A DNA stretch of 64,000 bases from Cryobacterium mannosilyticum (GTDB lineage Bacteria; Actinomycetota; Actinomycetes; Actinomycetales; Microbacteriaceae): the NCBI RefSeq assembly GCF_004402705.1, contig NZ_SOFM01000009.1:72579-136578 (forward strand). Reading direction: 5' to 3'. Below the pieces are notes generated by a model, which saw nothing but the letters and a program-made list of their open reading frames with translations, was not told the DNA's origin and ran no database searches. A program made the translations under genes and the position numbers. How positions within the stretch are numbered: the first letter of the stretch is position 1; each line of letters opens with the position of its first letter. Shown in pieces: positions 48,768 to 58,230 of this stretch.

Positions 48768-49280
48768 ATGAGCGACATCATCACGGTGACCGGGATCGTG
48801 GCGACAACGCCGCGCCACGTCGTCACGAGCACCGGGCTGGCCATCACCACGTTCCGGCTGGCTTCCGGTCAGCGCAGGTTCGACCGGGCGAAACAGTCCT
48901 GGGTGGACGCGGAGACGAACTGGTACACGGTCTCGACCTTCCGGCAGCTGGCCCACAACGTGGTGCGGTCGGTGCGCCGCGGTGAACACGTCGTCGTTGC
49001 CGGCCGGCTGCGCATCCGCGACTGGCACAACGCCGACAAGAACGGCACCGCGGTCGAGATCGAAGCGGACAGTGTGGGCCACGACCTGACCTGGTGCACC
49101 ACCATCTCCCAGCGTGCGGCCGCGGCGCCCGGGCGGCTGTCCGGGGAGCCGTCCCAGCCTGCAGAGCCGGCCGAACCGTCGGAGCCGTCCTCGCCAGAGG
49201 AACAAGCGGCACAGGATCAGGCCGAGTCCGGCGGCTTCCTGCCGAGGGAGGACGCCGGCCTGGTCACCCTAGACTCTTAG
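48768..49280 (+). CDS. ssb: single-stranded DNA-binding protein (accessory type)
   Basis: A 170-residue protein with one OB-fold (ITVTGIVATTPRHV, RLASGQRRFDRAKQSW, TFRQLAHNVVRSVRRGEHVVV) and a Pro/Glu-rich tail. The C-terminus is DAGLVTLDS and lacks the acidic DDDIPF tip of replicative SSB, so it is likely a second, non-replicative SSB. ATG at 48768 is preceded by GCAGGGAG. It is upstream of a lipoprotein and EttA on the same strand. Confidence 0.85.
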   Translation: MSDIITVTGIVATTPRHVVTSTGLAITTFRLASGQRRFDRAKQSWVDAETNWYTVSTFRQLAHNVVRSVRRGEHVVVAGRLRIRDWHNADKNGTAVEIEADSVGHDLTWCTTISQRAAAAPGRLSGEPSQPAEPAEPSEPSSPEEQAAQDQAESGGFLPREDAGLVTLDS

Positions 49281-49316
49281 GGTCGGCCGCATCCGTGGCC
49301 CCTGGAAGGATGCCCC

Positions 49317-49865
49317 GTGCAGGTTGGACCTGGGATGGACCCGCGGCGCAGGGCAGGGGCGGTGGTCCCTCGGATGCTCGGTACCGCGGCCGTGCTCGCC
49401 CTCGGAGCAGGGCTCGGCCTGGGCCTGTCCGGCTGCGCCGCTGCGCCGCCCGCGACATCTCCGGCACCGTCGCCGAGCGCCTCCGCGCCGTCCGCCTCAA
49501 CGCCGGCCGTGGCCCCGTCTCCGTTGCCCGCCCCGACCCTGCGGCCCGACCAGGACGCGCGCACCAATCTCGCCTATTTCGATTTCGTGGCGTCCGGCGT
49601 TGTGGCCGCCAACCCGGCGGCCGGCGGTCGCGACTTCATCGACGCGCTGGTCGCGGCCGGCTTCGACCGGGCCCGGATGGAGGTGACCTTCGACGAGACC
49701 AGTGCTGCGCTCGCCGCCGACTCGATCCAGTTCGCCGTGCGCTTCGACGCGGAATGCCTGATCGGGCAGAACGGGCCGGCCACCGGCGGCTATCACGGCG
49801 CCGTCATGCCGGTGCTGGCGAGCGGTACGTGTCTGGTCGGGGCCACGCGGCAAATAGACTGGTAA
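49317..49865 (+). CDS. DUF6993-type lipoprotein
   Basis: A 182-residue lipoprotein with lipobox LSGC (Cys40) and an Ala/Pro/Ser-rich linker (residues 43-80). A conserved C-terminal domain of about 100 residues follows (FIDALVAAGFDRARMEVT, DSIQFAVRFDAECLIGQ, MPVLASGTCLVG) with two cysteines that may form a disulfide. It matches the actinobacterial DUF6993 layout as I know it; the function is unknown. The GTG start at 49317 is six bases before the next possible start. Confidence 0.65.
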   Translation: MQVGPGMDPRRRAGAVVPRMLGTAAVLALGAGLGLGLSGCAAAPPATSPAPSPSASAPSASTPAVAPSPLPAPTLRPDQDARTNLAYFDFVASGVVAANPAAGGRDFIDALVAAGFDRARMEVTFDETSAALAADSIQFAVRFDAECLIGQNGPATGGYHGAVMPVLASGTCLVGATRQIDW

Positions 49866-49870
49866 GCACT

Positions 49871-51553
<1,683 letters not shown>

Positions 51554-51560
51554 GACCACG

Positions 51561-52055
51561 ATGAAGCTTCATGTGCCGATCACGCTGCGCTGGTCCGATC
51601 TTGACGCGTACGGCCATGTCAACAATGCCGCGATGTTGCGCCTCCTCGAGGAGGCGCGCATCCAGGCGTTCTGGCTGGACGAGGACGCGACCGAGCCGGC
51701 GCTGGGAGCGGGCACCGCGGTGCTCGACGGCCGGCCGGGGGCCGCGACGCTGACCCTGATCGGCAGGCTCGAGGCCGAATACCTCGCACCGATTCCCTAC
51801 CTGCGGCAACCGGTCGTCGTGCGGCTCTGGCTGGGCAAGCTCGGCGGGGCCAGCCTCGAAGTCTGCTACGAGGTGTGGAGCCCCGACGGAGTGCTTCCGG
51901 CGGTGCTCTACGCCCGGGCGAGCACCACGATCGTGCTGGTCGACGCCGCCACCGAGCGGCCGCGCAAGATCAGCCCGACCGAGCGCGACGCCTGGACGCC
52001 GTACCTGGACGAGCCCGTCAGATTCTCCCGGCGGGCATCCGTTCCGGAGGACTAG
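51561..52055 (+). CDS. acyl-CoA thioesterase (4-hydroxybenzoyl-CoA/YbgC-type hotdog fold)
   Basis: A 164-residue hotdog-fold thioesterase. The catalytic segment RWSDLDAYGHVNNAAMLRLLEEAR near residue 9 carries the conserved Asp and the HVNN motif, and the later LRQPVVVRLWLGKLGGASLEV fits the central beta-sheet. It likely hydrolyses an acyl-CoA of unknown chain length. ATG at 51561 is 7 bases after the ettA stop, so both are probably on one transcript. Confidence 0.85.
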   Translation: MKLHVPITLRWSDLDAYGHVNNAAMLRLLEEARIQAFWLDEDATEPALGAGTAVLDGRPGAATLTLIGRLEAEYLAPIPYLRQPVVVRLWLGKLGGASLEVCYEVWSPDGVLPAVLYARASTTIVLVDAATERPRKISPTERDAWTPYLDEPVRFSRRASVPED

Positions 52056-52073
52056 CCCGGTTTCGGAGGGCTA
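52053..52073. terminator. weak bidirectional stem between convergent genes
   Basis: TAGCCC pairs with GGGCTA across a 9-base loop and contains the stop codons of both convergent genes. The stem is short and there is no T-tract. Confidence 0.3.
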
Positions 52074-52565
52074 CCGCGGGGTCTCGCTGAACGAGCCCTG
52101 CCAGATCGCCCGGCTGCCGGATTCGCCCACCAGCACGGTTTGCCAGGTGGCCACGCCGCCGAGTCCGAGGGCCAGCAGCACCAGCAGCACGCTCACCACC
52201 CGCGGCCCGGTCCCCGGGCGCGCACGGCGTCGCCGGTCCTGCACGGTGTGCCAGAGCCAAACCAGGACGCCGAGCAGCCCGAGGGAGAGCGTCCACGGCC
52301 AGAGCGCCCCGCCCAGGCCCGCATGCACGCCGATCAACGGGGTGGGTGCCACCCGGGCCTGCAACCAGGCACCGGCCTGGCTGGTCAGCGGCACCAGCAC
52401 GATCACCGCCAGCCCCAGCGCCGGCAGCACGATTCCCAGGCGGCGGCGCACCCCGGGGAAGACCGCGGCGAGGAGCACGGCCAGGGCGGTCACCGGCACG
52501 AGAACGACGACGAGGTGCACGAGGAGAACGTGCAGGGGGAGACCGTTGACGGAGTAGAGGTCCAT
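52071..52565 (-). CDS. DUF2231 family membrane protein
   Basis: A 164-residue protein with four hydrophobic segments (residues 14-36, 43-61, 83-105, 126-146). The N-terminus GLPLHVLLVHLVVVLVPVTAL is the DUF2231 hallmark with two membrane His residues that could bind haem. It is next to, and downstream of, a Rieske protein on the same strand, a frequent pairing that suggests a small redox module. The start is ATG 52565. Confidence 0.78.
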   Translation of the reverse strand: MDLYSVNGLPLHVLLVHLVVVLVPVTALAVLLAAVFPGVRRRLGIVLPALGLAVIVLVPLTSQAGAWLQARVAPTPLIGVHAGLGGALWPWTLSLGLLGVLVWLWHTVQDRRRRARPGTGPRVVSVLLVLLALGLGGVATWQTVLVGESGSRAIWQGSFSETPR

Positions 52566-52578
52566 GGCCGCCCGGCTC

Positions 52579-53037
52579 CTAGGTGGCGGTGACCGAGTCG
52601 CCGGTCACCGTCACCGGCACCGCGACCAGCGGGCTCGGGGCCGGTCCACCGAGGACCTCGCCGGTCATCGCGTCGAACTTCGAGCCGTGGCACGGGCAAT
52701 CGAATTCCTTGCCGACGGGCTTCACCACGCAACCCCGGTGGGTGCACACGGCGCTGAACGCGATCACCTTCCCCGCGGTGGGCTGGCTGACCAGGATGGG
52801 CTTTCCGTTCAGTGACGCCTCGACCGAGCCGCCGACCGGGATGTCGGCCAGCTTGGCGACCTCCGTCGCGGACTTCGGGCCGCCCTCCTGGTCGGTGGCT
52901 GCGGCATCCCCGGTCGCGGCCGGCCCTGTGCTGCAACCGACGAGTGCGACGGCGGTTCCCGAGCCTCCGATCAGGAGGGCGGCCCGGCGGGAGATGCCCA
53001 CGGCGGTATCGGCTGGAATCGTGGTGGAGTTCGTCAT
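52579..53037 (-). CDS. Rieske [2Fe-2S] protein with Tat-type signal
   Basis: A 152-residue exported iron-sulfur protein. The N-terminus SRRAALLIGGSGTAVALVGCS has a twin-arginine start and a possible lipobox Cys. The cluster ligands are CTHRGCVV near residue 94 and CPCHGSKFD near residue 113, a Cys-x-His and a second Cys-x-x-His box. A C-terminal GGPAPSPLVAVPVTV beta-strand closes the fold. It probably transfers electrons on the outer face of the membrane. Confidence 0.9.
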   Translation of the reverse strand: MTNSTTIPADTAVGISRRAALLIGGSGTAVALVGCSTGPAATGDAAATDQEGGPKSATEVAKLADIPVGGSVEASLNGKPILVSQPTAGKVIAFSAVCTHRGCVVKPVGKEFDCPCHGSKFDAMTGEVLGGPAPSPLVAVPVTVTGDSVTAT

Positions 53038-53191
53038 GGTTCTCCTTGACCGGGTTCGCGAATAGGTTGGGGTCGGCAGGGCGATGCTACCCAGTGGACC
53101 TGTTACTCAGTACAACGACACGGTGGCGCTTTCGGTTCAGCGTCCGGGTGAACCCCGCCGGCGGGTCCGACGTGTTAATGACGGGAGGTGC

Positions 53192-53704
53192 ATGGTGACG
53201 GACGAGCGGGCCGAACTCCTGCGTGCCCTCCACGATGAACATGCCCCGGCGCTCTGGCGTTATGTGGTGCGACTGACCGGGGACGCCGCCCTCGCCGACG
53301 ATGTGGTGCAGGAAACCCTGCTCCGGGCCTGGCGCCTGCCCCGCGTGCTCGACCAATCGGAGACGTCCGCCCGGGACTGGCTGTTCACGGTGGCCCGCAA
53401 CCTCGTCATCGACGACCGCCGGTCGGCCAGGCACCGCCACGAGTTCACGACCGATCAGCTCCCCGAACAGCTGACTGTCGACCAGACGTCCGCCCTGCTC
53501 GATTCCTGGCTGGTCGCCGACGCGCTGGCAGGGTTGTCCCCCGAACACCGGGCCGTGGTGATCTGCGCGTACTACCGCGGCCAGTCGGTCGCCGAGACCG
53601 CCCGGCTGCTGGACATTCCGCCCGGCACCGTGAAGTCCCGCCTGCATTACGCGCTCCGGGCGATGCGGCTGACCCTGCACGAGCGGGGGGTGAGCGAACG
53701 ATGA
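53192..53704 (+). CDS. ECF-type RNA polymerase sigma factor
   Basis: A 170-residue group IV sigma factor. Region 2 reads LRALHDEHAPALWRYVV with ADDVVQETLLRAWR near residue 36; region 4 reads LSPEHRAVVICAYYRGQSVA and ARLLDIPPGTVKSRLHYAL. ATG at 53192 (or GTG 53195) lies behind GGGAGG. It overlaps the anti-sigma gene by ATGA at 53701-53704. SigL/RpoE-like factors with such partners respond to envelope or redox stress; the trigger here is unknown. Confidence 0.92.
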   Translation: MVTDERAELLRALHDEHAPALWRYVVRLTGDAALADDVVQETLLRAWRLPRVLDQSETSARDWLFTVARNLVIDDRRSARHRHEFTTDQLPEQLTVDQTSALLDSWLVADALAGLSPEHRAVVICAYYRGQSVAETARLLDIPPGTVKSRLHYALRAMRLTLHERGVSER

Positions 53705-54525
53705 CCACCCCGGATGCCTACGCCGACTGGGATGCCGCCTATGTGCTCGGGGCGCTGACCTCCGGTGAGCGGCACGAGTTCGAGCGTCACCTCGCCGAGT
53801 GCCCCGACTGCGCCCGGATGGTCGCCGAGCTCGCGGCACTGCCGGGGCTGCTCGGCACCGTTCCGGCCGAAGAGGCGCTCGCGCTGGACCGGCAGGCAGC
53901 GGAGCCGCACCCCGACTCGGCGCCGCGGGACGCCGACCGTGCCGGCGGGCCGGGCCTGTCCGGCCTGTCCGGCCTGTCCGGCGAGAGCCTGCCGCGGCTG
54001 ATGGACCGGGTGCGGCGGCGCCGTCGTCGCGTGCGCGTGCTCGTGGCCGGGGCCGTCGTGGCGGTGGCCGGTGCCTCTGCAGCCGCCGCCCTCGTGCTGG
54101 CCACGGTGCTCCCGGGCGCTCCCGGCGCGCCGGTCGCGGCTCCCGTTGCCTCCCCGGCTCCCGCAGCCTCCGCGGCGCCGGGCAGTGCCCAGCCCCGGGC
54201 AGCCCGCACGGTGATGGAGCAGGTCGTGCCCAGCCCGCTCAGCGCCAGTTTCGTGCTGACCGGCGAGGCCTGGGGAACCAGGATCGACTCGTCGTGCAGC
54301 TACGCGCAGACCGGCGGAGGCTCCGGCTCCGCCGAACGGGCGTATTCGATGTACGTGACCGACACCCGCGGCACGGTGACCCTCGTGGCGACCTGGCTGG
54401 CCGGCCCGGGCACCGCGATCGAGGCCGTCGGCACGACCAGCGTCGCCCGGCACGACATAGCCTCCGTCGACATCCGTCTCGAACCGGACGGTCTGGTGCT
54501 GCTGGCCGGCCGGCCGCAGTCCTGA
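53701..54525 (+). CDS. membrane anti-sigma factor with zinc-binding ZAS motif
   Basis: A 274-residue regulator that holds the upstream sigma factor. The N-terminal ZAS motif is HEFERHLAECPDCARMV (His-x3-Cys-x2-Cys) near residue 22, followed by an acidic linker with a repeated LSGLSG. One transmembrane helix (VRVLVAGAVVAVAGASAAAALVLATVL, near residue 113) and an extracytoplasmic RskA-like domain complete it. It is translationally coupled to the sigma gene. Confidence 0.88.
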   Translation: MTTPDAYADWDAAYVLGALTSGERHEFERHLAECPDCARMVAELAALPGLLGTVPAEEALALDRQAAEPHPDSAPRDADRAGGPGLSGLSGLSGESLPRLMDRVRRRRRRVRVLVAGAVVAVAGASAAAALVLATVLPGAPGAPVAAPVASPAPAASAAPGSAQPRAARTVMEQVVPSPLSASFVLTGEAWGTRIDSSCSYAQTGGGSGSAERAYSMYVTDTRGTVTLVATWLAGPGTAIEAVGTTSVARHDIASVDIRLEPDGLVLLAGRPQS

Positions 54526-54536
54526 GCTGAGCGGGA

Positions 54537-55412
54537 CTACTCGGCGTTGGTGGGCACCCTGAGCATGCCCTCCTGGGCCACCGTGGCCAGGAGGAGCCCG
54601 GACCGGCTGAAGATGCTTCCGGTGGACAGGCCGCGGCCACCCTGCGCCGAGGGGGAATCCTGCACGTAGAGCATCCACTCGTCGGCACGTCCGAAGCGGT
54701 GGAACCACATGGCGTGGTCGAGGCTCGCGACCTTGAGCCCTGGGGTGGCCCAGGCGATGCCGTGGCGCCTCATGATCGGCTCCATGATCGAGTAGTCGCT
54801 CGCGTAGGCCAGCGCCGCGCGGTGCAGGTCGGGGTCGTCCGGCAGTGGGCCGAGCGTCTTCATCCACACGGCCTGGCGCGAGGTGTGCTCGCCGTTCACC
54901 GTCAGGTAGATCGGCGACGGGATGTGGCGCATGTCGAACGGGCGTTCGCTGGCCCAGTAGCGCGCGATCGAGTGGTCGACCCTCTCCAGGGACTCCGCCG
55001 CGGTCGGCAGGGACTCCGGGTCGGGCAGGTCGGTCGGCATGTCGATGTGATGTTCGAGGCCCTGGTCGTCGTCCTGGAACGACGCGATCATCGAGAGGAT
55101 CGGCCGCCCGTCCTGGTAGGCCTGCGTGCGGCGGGTCGCGAAGGAGCGTCCGTCGTGGATCCGGTCGACCGAGAACGTGATCGGCTGGCCCACGTCGCCC
55201 GGACGGAGGAAGTAGCCGTGCATCGAATGAACGTGCCGGTCGTCCGGCACCGTGCGCATCGCCGCGACGAGCGACTGGGCCAGGACCTGTCCGCCGAACA
55301 CCCGGCCGAGCGGCATCCATTGCGACGGCCCGGTGAAGATGTCCTCGCTCGTGCGGGCACCCGTGTCGGTGAGGTCGAGGGCGGTCAGGAGACCTTGCAT
55401 CGGCTCGTCCAT
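54537..55412 (-). CDS. tesB: acyl-CoA thioesterase II
   Basis: A 291-residue double-hotdog enzyme hydrolysing medium- and long-chain acyl-CoA. Family motifs: PLGRVFGGQVLAQSLVAA near residue 32, HSMHGYFLRPGDVGQPI near residue 62, and the C-terminal LDHAMWFHRFGRADEWMLY and YVQDSPSAQGGRGLSTGSIF with the catalytic Asp, Ser/Thr and Gln region. The length is typical. It is convergent with the anti-sigma gene (11 bases apart). Confidence 0.93.
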   Translation of the reverse strand: MDEPMQGLLTALDLTDTGARTSEDIFTGPSQWMPLGRVFGGQVLAQSLVAAMRTVPDDRHVHSMHGYFLRPGDVGQPITFSVDRIHDGRSFATRRTQAYQDGRPILSMIASFQDDDQGLEHHIDMPTDLPDPESLPTAAESLERVDHSIARYWASERPFDMRHIPSPIYLTVNGEHTSRQAVWMKTLGPLPDDPDLHRAALAYASDYSIMEPIMRRHGIAWATPGLKVASLDHAMWFHRFGRADEWMLYVQDSPSAQGGRGLSTGSIFSRSGLLLATVAQEGMLRVPTNAE

Positions 55413-55480
55413 GTGGCCTCCTCAGGCGCGTGAAGGGGGGTTCGTGTGAGCCCCGTCGTACCTTGGTAGTTTAGGAGCAG

Positions 55481-56158
55481 ATGAGCAAGTCATTTTCTCT
55501 CACGGATTCCCATTCCCTCAGCGACCTCCAGGTGTACCTGTCGCGTGCCAGCCGGGTGGAGGACGGTTCCGTGCGCCTGATTTCGGCGGCCGGGGTGCTC
55601 GCCGTCTACACGGCCATCCTCTACCCGCGCGGACTCCTCGACGGCAGCCCGACGGTGCTCGGCCTGCGCACGTTCGCACTCGGCACGCCGGTCGAGCTCG
55701 ACGCGGTCGTGCCGGTGCGCTCACTGCTCGACCGGCTGGCCAGGCTCGTGTCCGCCGTGACCCTGTCGGACGCGCCGGTCAACGTGACCGTGCCGCTCGA
55801 GGTGACCACCGTGACCTGGGCCGGGATCTCCCCGCCCAAGGGCGGCTGGACGGCCCTGGGCGAGACGGATGCCGCCCTGCTGCAGGCATCCGCGGACGCC
55901 GGGATCGAGGAGGTCGCCGCGGTGATCCCGACCGGAACGGGCGGCCAGATCGTGCAGCGCGTGCGTTCCGAGGTGTGGGGCCGGCCGATCCCCGGACTGG
56001 AGATCGTGCCGGCCGGCGCGGCCTTCGCCGCCGTCAGTCTCGGCTTCCTGCCGAAGGAAGAACCCGTGCGCCTGTTCGAGACCGGCCCGTGGACCCGGCT
56101 GAGCACGAGCCGCGGCCACATCCTGGTGCGCCGCAAGCCCTGGTCGCTCCGCAGCTGA
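55481..56158 (+). CDS. conserved actinobacterial hypothetical protein
   Basis: A 225-residue soluble protein with no signal peptide or membrane segment. It has a beta-rich pattern (SVRLISAAGVLAVYTAILYP, VNVTVPLEVTTVTWAGISPP) and a proline-glycine-rich middle. I recognise it only as a conserved type of hypothetical in Microbacteriaceae. ATG at 55481 follows TAGGAGCAG. It is divergent from tesB and followed by a large inverted repeat. Confidence 0.6.
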   Translation: MSKSFSLTDSHSLSDLQVYLSRASRVEDGSVRLISAAGVLAVYTAILYPRGLLDGSPTVLGLRTFALGTPVELDAVVPVRSLLDRLARLVSAVTLSDAPVNVTVPLEVTTVTWAGISPPKGGWTALGETDAALLQASADAGIEEVAAVIPTGTGGQIVQRVRSEVWGRPIPGLEIVPAGAAFAAVSLGFLPKEEPVRLFETGPWTRLSTSRGHILVRRKPWSLRS

Positions 56159-56171
56159 CCGGCGTCGTCCG

Positions 56172-56243
56172 GCGGCTGAGTTCCGGAGAAAACACCTTGA
56201 CTTAGCCCCACGTCGAAGGTGCTTTCCCCGGAACTCAACCGCT
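56172..56243. repeat. about 30-bp imperfect inverted repeat between convergent genes
   Basis: The left arm (56172-56201, GCGGCTGAGTTCCGGAGAAA then ACACCTTGAC) and right arm (56212-56243, complementary to GCGGTTGAGTTCCGGGGAAA then GCACCTTCGAC) pair with only a few mismatches around a 10-base loop. It could be a bidirectional terminator or a REP/MITE-like element. It is followed by convergent genes. Confidence 0.65.
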
Positions 56244-56261
56244 GAGCGGGTGAGCGTGTTG

Positions 56262-56501
56262 CTACTGGCCGGCCGTGATTCCCGCGGGCTCGACCACGGG
56301 TGCGTGAGCGGCTTCGGCGTCGGCATCGGGGGCGGCTTCGGACGTGTCCCGGCCCCGCCCGCCCCGGTAGCGCCAGATGCCGATCCCGACCACGACGGCC
56401 GCGAGGAGCAGCGACAGCAGCAGCGACTGGATCGCTGGGTTCCCGGCGTCAGGACGGCCCGGGGAGCGCCAAACCGGGTCCGGCCCCCGGCTGCGACGCA
56501 T
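56262..56501 (-). CDS. small single-span membrane protein
   Basis: A 79-residue protein with one transmembrane helix (IQSLLLSLLLAAVVVGIGIWRY) and an acidic Ala-rich tail. Its ATG at 56501 overlaps the stop codon of the PucR-type gene by one base (TAATG), so it is translated with it. Its function is unknown. Confidence 0.55.
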   Translation of the reverse strand: MRRSRGPDPVWRSPGRPDAGNPAIQSLLLSLLLAAVVVGIGIWRYRGGRGRDTSEAAPDADAEAAHAPVVEPAGITAGQ

Positions 56502-58084
56502 TAGGGCGCCAGGACGTCTCCGGTTGCGAGCAGCGCGGCCCACACATCGGCGCGGGCGTGGAAGGTGCCGAGGTCACGGCCGAGCAGCTGCTCGGCCTGG
56601 CCGATCCGGGCGCGGACGGTGTGCCGGTGCACCCCGAGCACCTCGGCCGCCGGCCCGAACTGGCCGTTCTGCTCCAGCCACACCCGCAGCGTGGCCAGGA
56701 GCGCGGTGCCATGGGCGGCGTCATGGTCGCTCAGCGGCGCGAGGGCCGCGCGGGCGACCTCCGAGGCATCCGTCCTGGCCAGGAAGGCGAGCACCCCCTG
56801 CCGGGAGATCAGGTCGAAGGCCACAATCCCCGGTTCGGCCTCCTGCGCACGCTCGAGCGCCTGGCGGGCCTGGGCGAGCGCCCTGGGCAGTGACCGGTAC
56901 GGGGCCGGGTCTGACACCCCCACGTGCAGGCCGAACCCGACCAGATCGTCGAGCAGAGGGCCGGCGTCGGAGTCGAGGCAGACGACGACGCCGGCACCGA
57001 CCCGGGCGTAGAAGAGGTGCCCGCCGCGCTCCTCGACCCGGAGCTCGAGGAACTCGGTCAGCGCATCCAGACGCTCCGGGGGAGGGTCGGCCACCGCGAC
57101 CCGCACCGGCTCAGCCGGGAAGGCGCCCCACAGCTCGGCCGAGATCGTGTGCGCCAGCTCGACCTGACCGCCGAGCAGCGCGTGCAGCAGCCCGGAGCGG
57201 AGGTGCCCCCGGGCGCGCGCGAGCGCCGTGTTCTGCTCGAGAGCGAGCCCGGCGAGCGCGATCACGCTCGTCACGACCTCCTGGCCGGCCAGGTCGAGCG
57301 GGGTCCGGCCGCCGAGCGCGAGCACGCCGCGTAGCTGGTCGCGGCGCCCGAGCGTCTGCAGGTTGAGCGTCTCGTCGCCGTCGTCGACGGTGAGGCTGGC
57401 GCGCTGGCCGCGGCGGAGCATCCGCGCGGCCTCGTGCTGCGCCCGGTCGAGGGAGCCGGGGGAAGCGGATGCCCCGGTGAACGCGTCGCGGGGGAAGACC
57501 CGGTCGAGCGCCCCGCTCGGGTCGAACAGGGCGACCCAGTGGCCGAGCTGACGGGACAGCTCGCTCAGGGTGGCGCTGAGGCCGTCGGGGCGGAGGGCTG
57601 CGAGCGAGATGGCGCGCTGCGCGGCCAGCGTCCAGGTGTCCCTGGCGAAGCGCAGTTCGGCGACGAGGTCCCCGGCGGTGCGGGCCACGGCGATGAACGG
57701 CGTGCCGTAGGGCACCTCGACGAGGGGGATGCCCCTGGCCAGGCAGGCGGCGACCAGCGCGTCGGGCGTGCCGTCGCGCACGACCTCGGTGCCGAAGCCG
57801 AGGCAGGCGATGCCGAGGCCGGCCAGCCGGTCCACGTAATCGGTGTAGAAGGCATCCGTGGTCGCGTCGGAGGTGAACTGACGACCGGTGGTGAGCAGCA
57901 TCTGGCTGGCGGAGAGGAACGGGGTCGGATCGGGCAGGTCCGAGCTGTGCACCCAGTCCACCGGCGCATCTAGCGCGCCGGCCGGGAGGTCGGACTCCGG
58001 GGTCAGCAGGCGCAGGTCCAGGCCCGGCTGGGCGAGGAGGCGACGCAGGGGAGGGAGCAGCGGTGGGGCCACGGACGGAGACAT
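56501..58084 (-). CDS. PucR family transcriptional regulator of the GABA/putrescine cluster
   Basis: A 527-residue regulator. The N-terminal PucR ligand domain holds LLTPESDLPAGALDAPVDWVH and FLSASQMLLTTGRQF (residues 26-60). A middle GAF-like region follows, and the C-terminal DNA-binding helix-turn-helix is AAEVLGVHRHTVRARIGQAEQLLGRDL near residue 485. ATG at 58084 was chosen; upstream in-frame codons cross the promoter region. It is divergent from gabT and is expected to control the plus-strand catabolic genes, as GabR-type PucR proteins do for GABA. Confidence 0.88.
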   Translation of the reverse strand: MSPSVAPPLLPPLRRLLAQPGLDLRLLTPESDLPAGALDAPVDWVHSSDLPDPTPFLSASQMLLTTGRQFTSDATTDAFYTDYVDRLAGLGIACLGFGTEVVRDGTPDALVAACLARGIPLVEVPYGTPFIAVARTAGDLVAELRFARDTWTLAAQRAISLAALRPDGLSATLSELSRQLGHWVALFDPSGALDRVFPRDAFTGASASPGSLDRAQHEAARMLRRGQRASLTVDDGDETLNLQTLGRRDQLRGVLALGGRTPLDLAGQEVVTSVIALAGLALEQNTALARARGHLRSGLLHALLGGQVELAHTISAELWGAFPAEPVRVAVADPPPERLDALTEFLELRVEERGGHLFYARVGAGVVVCLDSDAGPLLDDLVGFGLHVGVSDPAPYRSLPRALAQARQALERAQEAEPGIVAFDLISRQGVLAFLARTDASEVARAALAPLSDHDAAHGTALLATLRVWLEQNGQFGPAAEVLGVHRHTVRARIGQAEQLLGRDLGTFHARADVWAALLATGDVLAP

Positions 58085-58165
58085 GCGACGAGTGTACAGG
58101 GCGGCGAAAGATCGGACGTAGGTTGTACATAGTGGCAGACGCGGGTGGGGCCTGCCGTGCATAGC

Positions 58166-58175
58166 ATTGCGCAAT
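58166..58175. promoter_or_regulatory. palindrome in the pucR-gabT intergenic region
   Basis: ATTGCGCAAT is a perfect 10-bp palindrome 56 bases before the gabT start and 82 bases before the pucR start, in the only regulatory gap of this cluster. It is a plausible operator for the PucR-type protein. Confidence 0.4.
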
Positions 58176-58230
58176 TGGCATCGTCGCCGGCAGCGCGGCG
58201 ATGCACCTGTGTCGCAGAACTGGAGCAGCC

